From: Magnolia sinica | Lineage: Eukaryota > Streptophyta > Magnoliopsida > Magnoliales > Magnoliaceae | NCBI RefSeq assembly: GCF_029962835.1 | Contig: NC_080590.1 | Span: 69,713,501-69,777,500 of the forward strand | DNA length: 64,000 bases | Direction: 5' to 3' | Part shown: positions 32,484 to 44,606 of the stretch, in pieces | How positions within the stretch are numbered: position 1 is the first letter of the stretch | How the letters are laid out: the number at the start of each line of letters is the position of its first letter | Notes under the pieces: generated by a model | What the model was told of the DNA's origin: nothing | Seen by the model: the letters and a program-made list of their open reading frames with translations, nothing else | The model's database searches: none | Program-made: the position numbers and the translations under genes

Positions 32484-33225
32484 TGTGAGGCCCGTATCCC
32501 AGATTGTACCGTTTCGTAGTCTTCCGCAGTCCTCCCGATCAAATTTCGGCGACCTGCGACATGTAGATAGCATTTGTGCACATCCCTGAGTCGTACCTTG
32601 TCAATTTGAGTCAGCTCGACCTGAGACTTGTACCCTAGTGATCGCACCGTCGTCGTGGTTTTGATGCCGAGTCTCGTGCGTCGATGCGATACCCAGGCCA
32701 GGAAATATGGGCCCGCGTTCAATTCTAGAAAAATGTCATGCATTTGTAAACCCAAGCGAACATGTCCCATAAATCACATCAATTGTGTCAAGTACATATC
32801 CCATCCCCAAGTACAAGCAACCCCTAAAGTCAACTCTCTATCTCTCCACCCATCCCTTTTCAAGTACACCCATCACTCACTCACCCATCCCTCTCTCTTA
32901 CAACCTCTCTCTCTCATCTCTCTCTCATTTTCCTCCCAAGCAACCATGAGAGACCGTCCAGACTCCATGAGAGAGCCTAGTGTGGCTTACTTCCTACCCA
33001 AGATCCCCACCATCCAACCATCCAATCTCCATCAGCCTCCATCAAACTTGTAGCTTTGGAGCTAGAGAGTCCAAGGAGCTAAAGAAGAGGAGCAATATGT
33101 GGGTGATTTTATGATTCTTTAACCATTGATTATTGTGTATTTGAGGACCCACATATGGTGGGACCCATCTTGATGTATGCATTGTATAGGGAGTGCCCAT
33201 AGTGGCGGGGTCCCTCCCCTTCTCA

Positions 33226-33268
<43 letters not shown>

Positions 33269-33289
33269 TTGAATGTTTGATGGCCCACC

Positions 33290-34320
33290 TGATGCGTGCA
33301 TCCATGCCATCCATCACGGTGGAGCCCACCTTGGTGTATGTGAGAAATCCACACGATCTAGCAAACCTGGAAGGTGAGACCCACCTGATGAATGTTTTTC
33401 ATCCAGCCGTCCAGCTGGGATGGCGGAGCTCACCTGATGCATGTATTTTATCCGGCAGTCCAGCTGGGACGGTGGACCCCAATGTGATGTATGCCTTCCA
33501 TCCACACCATCCACAGAGTTTGGACGGTGCTAGACACCATTTTAGACGGTGTTGTGGCCCCCACTGTGATGTATGTGCAACATCCACACCGTCTAGATAG
33601 CTGGATGGTGGGCCACACCAAGATGTATATGTTTTATATTCAGACCGTGCATCCATTTTGTTGGTGGGCCAGCTGCCAGCAGGCAACAGCTACAGCTACT
33701 GTTTTGACGCAGCAAGTTTTGTGGGTGTCATCATGAGGTCTGGTTTCATCCAGACCGTCTGTCCATTTTTCAGATGAAGTGGGGTCCACCTTGATTTATT
33801 TATTCTATATCTACACCATCCAGACCATTTGGGCGGTGCTAGACTAGCTTGAATGGTGCTAGGCACACCGTGACGTATGTGTTTCATGCAGGCCGTTCAT
33901 CTACAGGCCCACCTACAGTGTGCAGGGTCCACCTTGATTTATGTATCTGATCTGCACTGTCCAGATGTGCTGGACGGTGGCAGCCACCTTGATTTGTGTA
34001 TTATATCACACCGTCCATCTGGTGGGACCCACCTTGATGTAAATGTTTTATATCCACACCGTCCACTATGTGGGACGGTGTGACCCAATGTGATATATGT
34101 GTCTTATCTCCACCATCAGTGATCCAGACGGTGGACACCGCTGTGATGTAAGTGTTTTATCTGCACCGCTTGTCTATGGACCCCACTTGACGTGTGCTGT
34201 GTCCAGCACATGCATGTAGACCCCACTAGATGTATGTGTTGTATCTGCACATTGTCCATCCACGATGGGGCCAACCTTGATGATATGATGTATATCCACA
34301 CCGTCTAGACCTTGGACGGT
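33290..34320 (+). repeat. Degenerate tandem array in solo LTR a
   Basis: About 18-20 units of 45-65 bp on the pattern 'CCACACCGTCCA ... GGTGGGNCCCACCTTGATGTATGTGTTTTAT'. Spacing is irregular and many units are truncated. The matching array in solo LTR b is 39420-40210 on the other strand. Confidence 0.85.
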
Positions 34321-34379
34321 GGGGATTGGATTGACTGGCGTACCTCACTCCAGCTATATAGCTGCTGTACCACATTAGC

Positions 34380-34830
34380 AAGTTTTGTGGGCCACCGTGA
34401 TGTATTTGTTTCATGGCCCATTGGTGCGGCCCGATGATGAGGACCACTTGATGTATATAAGGCCAATATGTGCAGCCCGATGATGAGGCCCACTTGATTT
34501 ATAGGAGGCCCATTGGTGTGGCCCGATGATGCGGCTCACTTGATGTATATGAGACCCATTGTGATGTATTTGGGGCCTGGGCATGAGGCCCATTGTGAAG
34601 TATTTGGCCCATTGAGATTCTATGTGGCCATTGTGATGTGTATTAGGCCCATGTTATGTAGCCCATTGTGACGTGTATTAGGCCCATGTGATGTGTATTA
34701 AGCCCATGTGATGCAGCCCATTGTGATGTATGAGACCCTTGTGTAAGGCCTATTATGATTGTATGAGGCCCATTGAGATTGTATGCAGCCCATTATGTTG
34801 TGTATGAGGCCTTTGTGTAAGGCCATGGGC
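34380..34830 (+). repeat. GGCCCATTGTGATGTAT array in solo LTR a
   Basis: More than a dozen units built on AGGCCCATTGTGATGTAT, 20-45 bp apart. The counterpart in LTR b is 38690-39235 in reverse orientation with a CATCAATGGGCCGCACCAATG variant. Confidence 0.85.
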
Positions 34831-36518
34831 CCACTATATGTTTGGTCCTATGAGGGTCACTCCTTGGGAGCGATGTTGATTAAATGTCCACATTAATGGG
34901 CAATGATGGTTAAATGTCCACATTGTAACCTTCCCTTAGGCCCTTTGATAGGCTGATTATCGATGTCGATTATGAATATGTGATAGCATAACATCATGAT
35001 ACATGCCCATATGCATCATCTGCATGTTTGTTATGAGATGTGGTTGACCATTGCATATGTCGTTGGGCAGGTTGTTATGAGACTCCATGATAGGTGAAGA
35101 TTATCTCACATGAGCGCACGGTATGCGCAGGATTGATGCATGACTGGATTGTATGACTCATGCATCTTGCATTGTGTGTTGTGATTACTATATGCCCTAG
35201 CGACATCAGGGCCATAGCCTCCATAGGTATATCGTAGATGGCCAGATGAGACACCAAAAATTTGTTACTAGCATCGGGGCACCATAGATGTCCTTAGGTG
35301 AAAATCTCTAAACCTCTATGGCCAGGAGATGCCCCAACAACTAGACTGAGTGGATACATAAGCGCCTAAGTACTGAATACTAGTAAGCCGCGTCTCCCAC
35401 TGTGTCGTGGTCGGTTGGGAAGGGGTTGTGGCCTTACCCGCCCGAGGGTAATAGGCATAGTTAGGTTGAGTTTGACCAGCTTATAATTGGGTCCACTATC
35501 GACGTATCGGGTAGATATTGACTGACTACTGGCCAAGCAAATAGTGAGGTCTCTTCCACTTGCATGGTTGCGTGTCCAGTGGGCAGCGATTACATGTAGA
35601 GTTATATACTCAGCATCTTACTCATTCATTCATTCATTCATTATCCACTCGGGTTGGTAGTGCGCAATTAATTGTTGTGCAACTAATTTTTGTGTACCTT
35701 TGTAATGGTTAGGATTTCGGTTGGGGCGCACAACTAACCTGAGATCAGGAGTCTAGCACATTGAGTCTGACTATCCAAATTTAGGTATAGGACTGGTTTG
35801 GATAGAAGTCCCTTGTGAGGGATCCTGTAATTTGCGATACTACGTACTATCATCCCGACTTCACACTCCAGCTTGGTCATTACATTCGCATCGCATATTG
35901 TATCCGCGACATATGGCATTTTGGGTTGCTATGTTTCTGCATTTATATGGCCTAGATGATCCTCACAGTATTTGTGGACTCATCAGGTTTTGTATATTGC
36001 ATTGCATTCTCAGTATATGATATTTAGTTTACTATGTCTCCCAATTATTCTGATATTGTACGATTATGGATTGCCAGTATTTTCGATTACTCTGATATCT
36101 ATATGCTTGGCACGTGCATCGCATACACTTATACCACCCTATAAGCTTTCTATAAGCTTATGCATGATAGATGCGAGTAGGTGGTGTTAGGTCGCAACAG
36201 CGTTGAGCTTGGAGCATGCAGCTATCTTCTGGAGCTTTGATTTTCAATATATGTATTTCCCTTTCAGCACTGTATTCAACTGTTTATATTAGTGGATATG
36301 TGATGATGATGTTGCCTTTGTGATTTGGGTAAACTTGTGGTTATGCTTCTTATGAGATAAATGTACATTGAAAAATCCTCCTTCTGGGATTCCAAGATCG
36401 GAATTTGGCGTATGGGCACTGAGAGCCGAGAATGGGGTACTACGGAGGCTGTCAGTACTGGATTCGGTGATCGGGAATTTTGTGAGCCCGGTTTCTGAGT
36501 TTGGGACATGACACACAT

Positions 36519-36851
36519 GCTTTACCGGTAGCCCTGTCGTTTTCGAAAATGAAATCGAGATCATCATATCTGGGCATAAGTTTGGCACGGAACTAAGCAA
36601 CATCTGGATGGGAATAGATACAATACAAAAAAGAACCAGTCATTAACATCGCACTTTGTATGATGAGATATGATTTAAATGTTAAACGAGTTATACCTTA
36701 ATGTAATCCATCCATATTTCATTTGATGCGACGATAATTTCTAGGTCTGGGTCCCATTTAAAACCAGACGCACTTCGTACATCTTTGACAGTGAAGAAGT
36801 TTTTTTGCCACTGTGTGGATACGATTTTTTACATTCAAATTAGTGATCTTG
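36519..36851 (-). pseudogene. Myb/SANT-like protein of Harbinger, middle part
   Basis: The minus strand reads LKITNLNVKNRIHTVAKK, FFTVKDVRSASGFKWDPDLE and IIVASNEIWMDYIK, then a GT...AG intron-like gap (about 36695-36615), then HPDVA*FRAKLMPRYDDLDF and IFENDRATGKAC. This is the core of Pfam Myb_DNA-bind_3-type domains (NVxNRxKTxxK ... SGFxWDPxxxxVxAxxExWxxYIK). A TAG interrupts the second exon. It lies in the 338 bp between the two solo LTRs, which shows that both landed in one gene. Confidence 0.85.
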
Positions 36852-36856
36852 AGGCC
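36852..36856 (+). repeat. Target-site duplication, left copy (solo LTR b)
   Basis: AGGCC, repeated at 41046-41050. Confidence 0.95.
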
Positions 36857-38397
36857 TGTCATGCCCCAAACTCGGAAACTGGGCTCACAAAATTACCGAT
36901 CGCCGGATCAGGTGCCGACAGCCCCCGTAGTACCCCATTCTCAGCTCCCAGCGCTCATCTGCCAGATTCCAATCCTGGGATCCTACAAGGAGAATTTTTC
37001 AATGTACATTTAACTCGTAATAAGCATAACCATAAGTTTACCCAAATCACAAATGCAACATCATCATCACATATCCACTAATATAAACAGTTGAATACAA
37101 TATTGAAAGGGAAATACATATATCAAAAATCAATGCTTCAGAAGACTGCTGCATGCTCCAAGCTCAACGCTGCTGCGACCTAATATCACTTGCACGCATC
37201 TATCGTGCATAAGCTTATAGAAAGCTTAGAGGGTGGTGTAAGTGTGTACGATGCACGTGCCAAGTATATAAATATCAAAGTAAGGGGAAACATTCTGATA
37301 AGTCCATAAATATCATCAGCCTCATCCAGGCTATGCGACGCAAAAACATAATAAGACAATATCATATACTGAGGAAGCAATGTAGCATATAAATCCTGAT
37401 GAATCCATAAATACCATCAGGATCATCTAGGCCATATAAATACAGAAACGTAGCAAGTCGGAATACCATATGTCGCAGATGTAATGCAATATGCGGTGCG
37501 AATGAAATTTCCAAGCTAGAGTGTGAAGTCAGGATGATAATACGTAGTATCGCAAGCTACGGGGTCCTTCACAAGAGATTTCTATCCAAACTAGTCCCAT
37601 ACCTAAATTTGGATAGCTAGACTCAATATGGTAAACTCCTAATTTTAGGTTGGTCACGCGCCCCAACCAAAATCCTGACCATTGCGAAGGTACACATATC
37701 AATTAGTTATGAACCACCAGCTCGAGTGGATAGTGAATGAATGAATGAATGAGTTAAATGCTGAGTATGCAACTTCTGCTCAATAAGTCCACATATTAGT
37801 ACTGTACATCTCTGGGATCATCACCGGGGTCTAGTACACTCTACATGCAATTGCCGCCCACTGGACGCGCAACCATGTAAGTGGAATCGACCCGGCACGT
37901 CGATAGCGGACCTAATTATGAGTTGGTTAAACTCAGCTTAGCTATGCCCACTACCCTCGGGAGGGTAAGGCCACACCCCCTCCCAACCGACCACGACACA
38001 ATGGGAGACGCGGCCTACTGGTATCGGCACTCAGGCGCTCGTGTATCCACTCGGTCTAGACGTTGGGGCATTTCTTGGTCGCGGAGGTTTAAGGATTTTC
38101 ACCCAGGGACATCTATAACGCTCTGATGCTAGTAATAGATTTTCGGTGTCCCATCTGGCCATCCACGACATGCCTGTGGAGGCTACGACCCTGATGTCGC
38201 TAGGGTGTACAGTAATCACAACACACAATGCAAGATGCATGAGTCAGACAATCCATCATGTATTAATCCTACGCATACCGTGCACTCATGTGAGACAATT
38301 TTTACCTATCAGGGAGTCTCATAACAACCTTCCCAATGACATATGCAATGGTCAACCACCATATGGGCATGTGTCATGATGCTATGTTGTCACATAC

Positions 38398-38563
38398 TCA
38401 TAATCGGTATCGACAACCAGCATCGATAATTGGCCTTGACAATCGGAATCGGTCTTGATAATCAGAATTGACCTCGACAATCGGTTTCGACAATTGAAAT
38501 CGGCGTTGACAATTGAAATCGGCCTCGACAATCAGAATCGGCCTCGATAATCGGAATCGGTAA
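38398..38563 (+). repeat. Tandem repeat in solo LTR b only
   Basis: About nine units of 16-20 bp on the pattern GACAATCGGAATCGGCCTC. Solo LTR a has only a single related segment (GATTATCGATGTCGATTATG, near 34953), so the array expanded in copy b or shrank in copy a. It accounts for most of the 159-bp length difference. Confidence 0.85.
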
Positions 38564-38689
38564 TTAACCGAACAAAGGGCCTAAGGGAAGGTCACGATGT
38601 GGACATTTAACCATCATCGCCCATCAATGTGGACATTTAACCATAATTGCTCCCAAGGAGTGGCCCACATAGAGCCAAACGTATAGTGG

Positions 38690-39235
38690 GCCCATGGCCT
38701 CACACAAGGGCCTAATGCACATCACTGTGGGCCTCACTCATGTGCCACATATACATCACAATGAGCTTCGTCACATGGGCCATAAATACATCACATTGGG
38801 CCTCACTCATGGGCCTCATATACATCAAGTGGGCCGCACTAATAGGCCTCATATCATTAAGTGGGCCGCATCAACGGGCTGCACCAATGGGCCTCATAAA
38901 CATCAAGTGGGTCACATCAATAGGCCGCACCAATGGGCCTCATATACATCAAGTGGGCCACATCAATGGGGTACACCAATGGGCCTCATAAACATCAAGT
39001 GGACCGCATCACGTGGGCCTCATAAACATCAAGTGGGCTGCATCAATGGGCCGCATCATGTGGGCCTCAAATGCATCAAATTGGGCCGCATCATGTGGGC
39101 CTCAAATACATCAAATTGGGTTGCATCACGTGGGCCTCGAATACATCAAATGGGACGTATTATATGGGCCACACCAATGGGCCAATCATACATCAAATGG
39201 GCCGCATTAATGGGCCGCACCAATGGGCCTCAAGT
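38690..39235 (-). repeat. GGGCCTCATAAACATCAAGTG array in solo LTR b
   Basis: About fifteen units of 25-45 bp, each with GTGGGCCGCAT and ATGGGCCTCATA-type blocks, reverse-oriented relative to 34380-34830. Confidence 0.85.
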
Positions 39236-39419
39236 AAGAGCTTGGATTACACCAAAAATCATTTCAATAGTTGCAGGTGTAACATGTGTGTCACTGTATA
39301 CTATCATTCTATGGGGCACATGGCTCACTAATGATGATCGGCATTGTCCAAACATTGTCTATGTAAATCAGCATTGTCTAAACATTGGACATGTAAATCA
39401 ACACTGTCCAAACATTGTC

Positions 39420-40210
39420 TAGCACAATTTGGACGGTGTGGATGAAATAAATACATCATGGTGGTCCCATGCTGGCAAAACAGGTGGACGACATATATAT
39501 AAAACACATACATCAGAGAGGGTCCCACCCAATCACTGTCCAGATGGACGGATGAATAAAACACATACCTCATTTGGTGGGCCCCACCTCCACACGAGCA
39601 ACACGTGTGGGGTGCGTCCCATATGGACTGAATGGATGGATGGTTGGCATAAAACACTTACATCGTGGTTGCATCCCACCGTCCCAATCATGTGGATGGT
39701 GTGGATATGGGATACATACATCAAGGTGGGTCCCATCCCCACACATGCCACATGTGTGGGGTGGCCCCTCATCCAAACAAATGGAAGGCTGGAGAAACAC
39801 GTCCATCACGGTGGCTTTACAAGCACCGTCTAGATGGACGGTGTGTGTAAAACACATGCATTTAGGTGGCCCACACAAGTTGTTAACGTAAGTCAGTGGT
39901 GGGCCCCACCGAATATATGTAATAAATACAGATCATATATATTATATTATATTATTTATTTATTTATTTAAAGGATCCAGGCCTGCTGGCCACCGTCTTG
40001 ATGGACGGTCTGGATGCAATGCATGCATCATGGTGGGGTCCAAACATGGACGGTCCAAATGAAAAGGATGGTTGACGTGGATGAAATGCACATCACGGTG
40101 CGCCCCATGCCGTACTGTCCAGATGGATGGTGTGGATCTAGATACATACATCAAGGTGGAGCCACACATGGCACCGTCCAGATGGACGGTGCAGATGCAA
40201 AACAGACAGC
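39420..40210 (-). repeat. GGACGGTGTGGAT/CACATACATC array in solo LTR b
   Basis: Units of 45-65 bp with GATGGACGGTGTGGATAAAA and ACATACATCAAGGTGGG blocks, the reverse-strand version of 33290-34320. A TTATTTATTTATTTATTT run sits at 39953-39970. Confidence 0.8.
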
Positions 40211-40240
40211 TAAGGTGGGCCATGCAATCAAGGAAAAAGA

Positions 40241-40282
<42 letters not shown>

Positions 40283-40624
40283 GTGAGAAGGGGAGGGACC
40301 CCGCCCTATGGGCCCTCCCTATACGATGCATACATCAAGTGGGTCCTAAATCATGTGGACCCTACATCAAAATCAAATACTGTGAACACCCACCTTTGAT
40401 CATGGACTTCTCCTTCCATCGATGCGTTCTAGAGCTCCAAGGGATGCATTTCAACGGTTGGGATGATCTTTAGAGGGTGAGATTGGATGGTAGAAAGGTG
40501 GGCCACACTAACTCTCTCCCATGGAGCTTGGACGTTGGGTTGCTTGGGAGAATGAGAGAGGGATGAGAGAGAGATGTGGTGTAAGGAGAGAGAGAGGGAT
40601 GGTGAGTGATGGGTGAGTGATGGG

Positions 40625-40626
<2 letters not shown>

Positions 40627-40669
<43 letters not shown>
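40627..40669. repeat. (GA)n microsatellite in solo LTR b
   Basis: About 21 uninterrupted GA units; the aligned place in solo LTR a has only a few. A second run lies at 40245-40280. Confidence 0.9.
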
Positions 40670-40671
<2 letters not shown>

Positions 40672-41050
40672 GACTTTAAGGTACTTGTGTAAGAGAGACG
40701 TAAGGGTTGCTTGTACTTGAGGATGGGATGTGGTACTTGACATTTGATGGGATTGATTTGATTAGAGATTCTCTTGGGTTTTGCAAAGCGCGGCGTTTTC
40801 CTCGAACTGAACGCAGGCCCATATCTCCTGGCTCGAGTATCGCATCGGTGCGCGAGGCGCGGTGTTGGAATCGCGGTGATGGCGTAGTCATAAGGGTACA
40901 AGTCTCGGGTTGAGCCGACTTTGGAATATAGGATACGACTCAGGGTTATGCGCAACTACTATCTACGCATCGAGGGTCGCCGGAATTCAACCGGGAGGAC
41001 TGCGGAAGCCTATGGAACGATACGGGGTAGGATACGGGTCTCACAAGGCC

Positions 41051-41173
41051 TAACTTCAACCTCATATTTTTAATGACTCCTGTAAATGATTCTATTTTAA
41101 AGCCAACAGCACTTCTTCTTCCAGCAACGACTAGCTCCATTAGTCCGTTGATTAGGATGTCATCCATCCAATG
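41051..41173 (-). pseudogene. Myb/SANT-like protein of Harbinger, N-terminal part
   Basis: The minus strand reads WMDDILINGLMELVVAGRRS, then AVGFKIESFTGVIKNMRLKL, ending at the LTR b duplication. This matches the start of Myb_DNA-bind_3-type domains (WTxExDxxLLxxLxExxxxGxxxxxGFKxxxxxxxxxxxxxKFG). Upstream residues before the Trp are not clearly coding. The domain continues at 36851 on the other side of solo LTR b. Confidence 0.85.
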
Positions 41174-41573
41174 AAGAACACCTCCATAAGACTGGTCCTC
41201 AATTCCACTGTTGAGGGTATGCTTCCTGGGCGATCTCCGTGGGTACTACTAGGTGATCCCAGGTGATTTTTCATCGGAGTAGATAGTACGAATCGTCTAT
41301 TCGGTGACATGGAGCCACTTCGGTCTACCTCAATCTGTGAGAAGATAAATTAGGAATGCAAGTTTAAAAATTTATACTACCCCATGATTAAATAATATGA
41401 AGTGAAGCATACCCGGTTAAAAAAAAGAGCCCACATATTAAAAAAACAAAATATGAAACAAAGGCATTGATGATCTAGTTGGGACATTCTTGAATGCTAC
41501 TTTAAAAACCATTGTTGATGTTCATCTTATTACAATGTATTTAATTTGTTTGACTCACTGGATGAGCTTGGTT
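41174..41573. other. Spacer between Myb/SANT and transposase genes of Harbinger
   Basis: No ORF supported. AT-rich with one short A run at 41440. Both genes are read from the minus strand, with the transposase first. Confidence 0.5.
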
Positions 41574-42729
41574 CTACATTCTGGAAGCTATTTCATCGCG
41601 TTTTCTGGCCCACTCATCTCTTTCAAGTGGAGTGACATTCAAAAGCACACGACCTTCATCGAGGACGGATACTTCTGTAGGTGATGGGATCACACCATCG
41701 GCACCACAGCTTAACGACCCCTCAAATTCAACCATGTCATCATCTTCAGATATCCTTATGAAGTTGTGTAACATACAACAAACTAGCATTATCTTCACTT
41801 AATTTTGTACAGGGTATTGTGGAGCAGTGTTTAGAATTGGGAACCTGGCTTTCAAAACTCCAAAACATCTTTCTATTACATTTTGCAGTTGTGCATGGCG
41901 ATAATTGAATAACTCCCGAGCATTGGATGGTTTCCGACCTGTACGATAATCATTGAGATGGTAACGTACACCGCGATACAGTGCCATGGAATCGGGTGAG
42001 TGCGCATATCCTGCATCTACTACGTAGTATTTACCTATATTTTAAAAATAATTTTTGATGAATAGCAATTCTTATTCATTTGATGTTATAAAGCCATCAG
42101 AGTACTTGATGTTCATGGGTTTACCACGGGGTATTACGAAAGGATCGCTTGAGTGAGTCAAAGCACTTTGCAAAATGCGTGCATCTGATGCGAAACCTTC
42201 CCATTCCACTAACACGTAAACAAACTTCATGTCAAACTTGCAGGCTATCATGACATTTTAAGATATGAATCCTTTCCTATTTCGATAGACAACACTATCC
42301 GCATATGGTACAAAAGCAGGAATGTGTGTCCCATCTATCGCATCGATACAATCCAAAGTTAAACTTTTCAAACGTTAGGTGATATTGACAAAGGACCCTA
42401 ATCAACTGAAATAAAGATATGTCATATCATACCTGAAAGTATTGAGCCCAATGTGGGTTCGATGAAATCTCTACTGCAGTCTTAATTGTAGGGAGTGTAA
42501 CAAAATCTGCATATAAAGAAACGACTGCATCCAATACTCGATTAAAGTATCGGCTTACTGTTTCGCCTGACCTTATAAAATGATGTCTAATCACTCAGTT
42601 CGGGACATTGTGACTTAATGTATGGAGGAACATGACAAGCTGCTCTTCCATACTTACATGCTTCGAATTCGCTGATAGACCCTTATCTCGTAAAATTGAG
42701 CAAAGATTGAAGAACGTGGTCTTCTTCAT
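41574..42729 (-). pseudogene. PIF/Harbinger DDE transposase (HARBI1-like)
   Basis: ATG at 42729 (MKKTTFFNLCSILRDKGL). The N-terminal domain has VSMEEQLVMFLHTLSHNV and SGETVSRYFNRVLDAVVSLY. The DDE domain follows: LDCIDAIDGTHIPAFVPY with the first Asp, then LVEWEGFASDARIL, then DAGYAHSPDSMALYRGVRYH with the second Asp, then HAQLQNVIERCFGVLKARFP with the Glu, then KIMLVCCMLHNFIRI. Two introns are likely (about 42435-42362 and 42110-42032). Three in-frame stops occur (after HNVPN, GFIS and PVQN), each explainable as CGA-to-TGA or CAA-to-TAA. All three catalytic residues are still visible, so it died late. Confidence 0.9.
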
Positions 42730-44606
42730 CTATAGTTGCAAAACACAACCAGTCTCCCTTGCCCTAACAATCCCATCGATAATATGAGCACAGTCATAAT
42801 CAGCAGACATAGGAAGGTTTTGAAAGAGGTAAGTGCGACAATACTCCCCAGCTGCTATTGCAGTAGATCCCGCGATCAATATTACTGCAAAGAATTCCAA
42901 CTCCTCGTCCGTTCAGTCGCTCCCAGCTATAGTGACTCACCTCTCCGAATATATAGGAAGAAGAGAAATTGATTAGAACCATGACACTGACAATTTATCA
43001 TACGCAGGTGCTCATAAACACAACGGGCTGTGCGAGACGAGAATCATCCACAACTCCTGTTGACAAAGCGTGTAAAAAAGCCAAGTTCTTTGGGTCCCAC
43101 CACATTGCATATGTAAAATCCACTCCGTCCATCAGGCTATAACCCTTAGATTAATTATATATCATACTATCATCTCGATAGAAAACTCAAATTGACCACG
43201 CCATGTGGATCTAGATGATATTTCTTCCAGGTCCACCACTTTTGGATATCATCTTTTGGACGGTGTAGATTTTACATATATACAACAAGGTAGCCCAAAT
43301 GGGAAGCGGATTGCGGACTCAGTAACTTAGGACGCTTAGCGTACTGTGTAAACTCTGTGGGCCCCACCATCATCCAGGCGTTGTATCAACTCCGTTCATC
43401 CGTTTTATCGTATAATTTCAGTGGTTTAAGACAAAAAATAATCATATCCAAAGATCCAGTGGACCACTCCACCTGAAAGAGCGCGAATTGAAGTCTACGG
43501 AAGAAAAGTTCTTTTGGGCCTACTGAAGTTTTAGATGAAGATGATAATTTTTTTTCTCAATCATCTATGTCTAGCTGATCTTATGAACAGTTTGGATGAC
43601 AAATAAACATCACTGGGGCCGTAGAAAGGTTTCAACGATGGAAATCATTATTTCCATTGTTTCCTCTAGCATGGTCCACTAAAGCTTTGGATTTACCATA
43701 ATTTTGGGATCAACCCCTAAAATTAGCAGGAAAAATGGATGGACGGTGTGGATAAACAACATACATTCACAGTGGCCCAAAATGGATGGACGGCGTAGAT
43801 AAAACACATACATGATGGCGAGGTTCACATAGCACCGACCACTAGCCATTGCTGGTGGCCAGTTACAGCTACTGGCAGCGTCATTCTGCAGCGAAATCAT
43901 TAGAAGGTGGATCCCTAACGCATCACTTTATAAGAAGATGCACTTCCAGTAGACGACGGGGCTAAGGCCAGAAGGTGGGACCCGTCTACCATTAGAAGGT
44001 AAGATATCGCACTTCCATCAGAAGGTGGGACCCAACCTCATCACTGTTCCGAATTCCCAAGGCCAAATGAGAAAAACCTCTAGAAGAGACCATGTTCGGG
44101 AGAAAACAATAACATCTACCTGCGACAGCGTGGGCCGAAGGGACACCTGTGTTGTGGTGGAGCGGAAGGGAGAACAGCAGAATTCCACCGCACAGTCTTC
44201 CACACATGTGATGACGAAGAAGGGGATTCGGTTAGATGATCTCTCACATGTCAAGTGCACATGCGAGGAAGAAGAGAAGGAAGCAATGTTAGAGCGTACC
44301 TGCGAGGGAATCTTACTGGAAGGTAGTTCCGGTGTAAGGCTGGACCCAGCCATATATAGAAGGTGGTGCAGTCCATCTAATACTCTCGCGGACACCAAGA
44401 CCTCAATCCGTCTTGTCTAGTCTTCGAGAATTCCCTAGAGATCCCCCTACAGATCCCTTGGAAATCTCCTCTGCGATTGTAGATTTCCCTTGAAATCTCC
44501 TCTGTAGTTGGGATTTACCTTTCCCATCTGGCCACCATTTTACAGCATTCGTCAAACGCGCGAATGGGTTATCATGACCCATTTCATTGTGAATTCACTA
44601 TGCTAA
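42730..44606. other. 5' non-coding region of Harbinger with nested repeats
   Basis: No gene. Bases 43085-43900 have the dispersed-repeat style of this genome (GTGGGCCCCACCATC, CCACTCCGTCCATC, GGACGGTGTGGATAAA). GAAGGTGGGACCC is repeated at 43972 and 44022. A TATA-like CATATATAGAAGG lies at 44350. Confidence 0.5.

Larger units (their letters stand above)
32484..36513 (+). mobile_element. Solo LTR a (4030 bp)
   Basis: Starts TGTGAGGCCCGTATCC and ends TTTGGGACATGACA, so TG...CA, with an exact 5-bp duplication CACAT. No internal region follows; the host Myb/SANT frame resumes on both sides. It is about 85-90% similar by eye to solo LTR b (36857-41045), which lies in opposite orientation. Inside it has a (CT)n run (33228-33263), a degenerate array of CACCGTCCA/GATGTATGTG units (33290-34320), a GGCCCATTGTGATGTAT array (34380-34830), and a TCATTCATTCATTCATT run at 35622-35642. 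Short ORFs on it are artefacts of these arrays. Confidence 0.95.
36857..41045 (-). mobile_element. Solo LTR b (4189 bp)
   Basis: On the minus strand it starts TGTGAGACCCGTATCC (41045) and ends TTTGGGGCATGACA (36857), flanked by AGGCC duplications. It is the same family as solo LTR a in opposite orientation. Differences include a tandem expansion at 38398-38563 and longer (GA)n tracts at 40245-40280 and 40627-40669. Together with LTR a it makes an apparent 4-kb inverted repeat. Confidence 0.95.

Noticed and set aside
33042-33329. Arg/Glu-rich ORF (RERERERERE) and similar frames at 40072-40473 and 51917-52108
   Set aside because: These are translations of (GA)n or (CT)n microsatellites.
38694-39422. 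242-residue His/Gly/Trp-rich ORF
   Set aside because: It is a read-through of the GGGCCTCATAAACATCAAGTG array in solo LTR b, as shown by equal repeats in other frames and by the lack of any matching frame in solo LTR a.
32484-41045. A single 4-kb inverted duplication or hairpin-RNA locus
   Set aside because: Each arm has LTR-type ends and its own 5-bp duplication (CACAT and AGGCC), so they are separate insertions.
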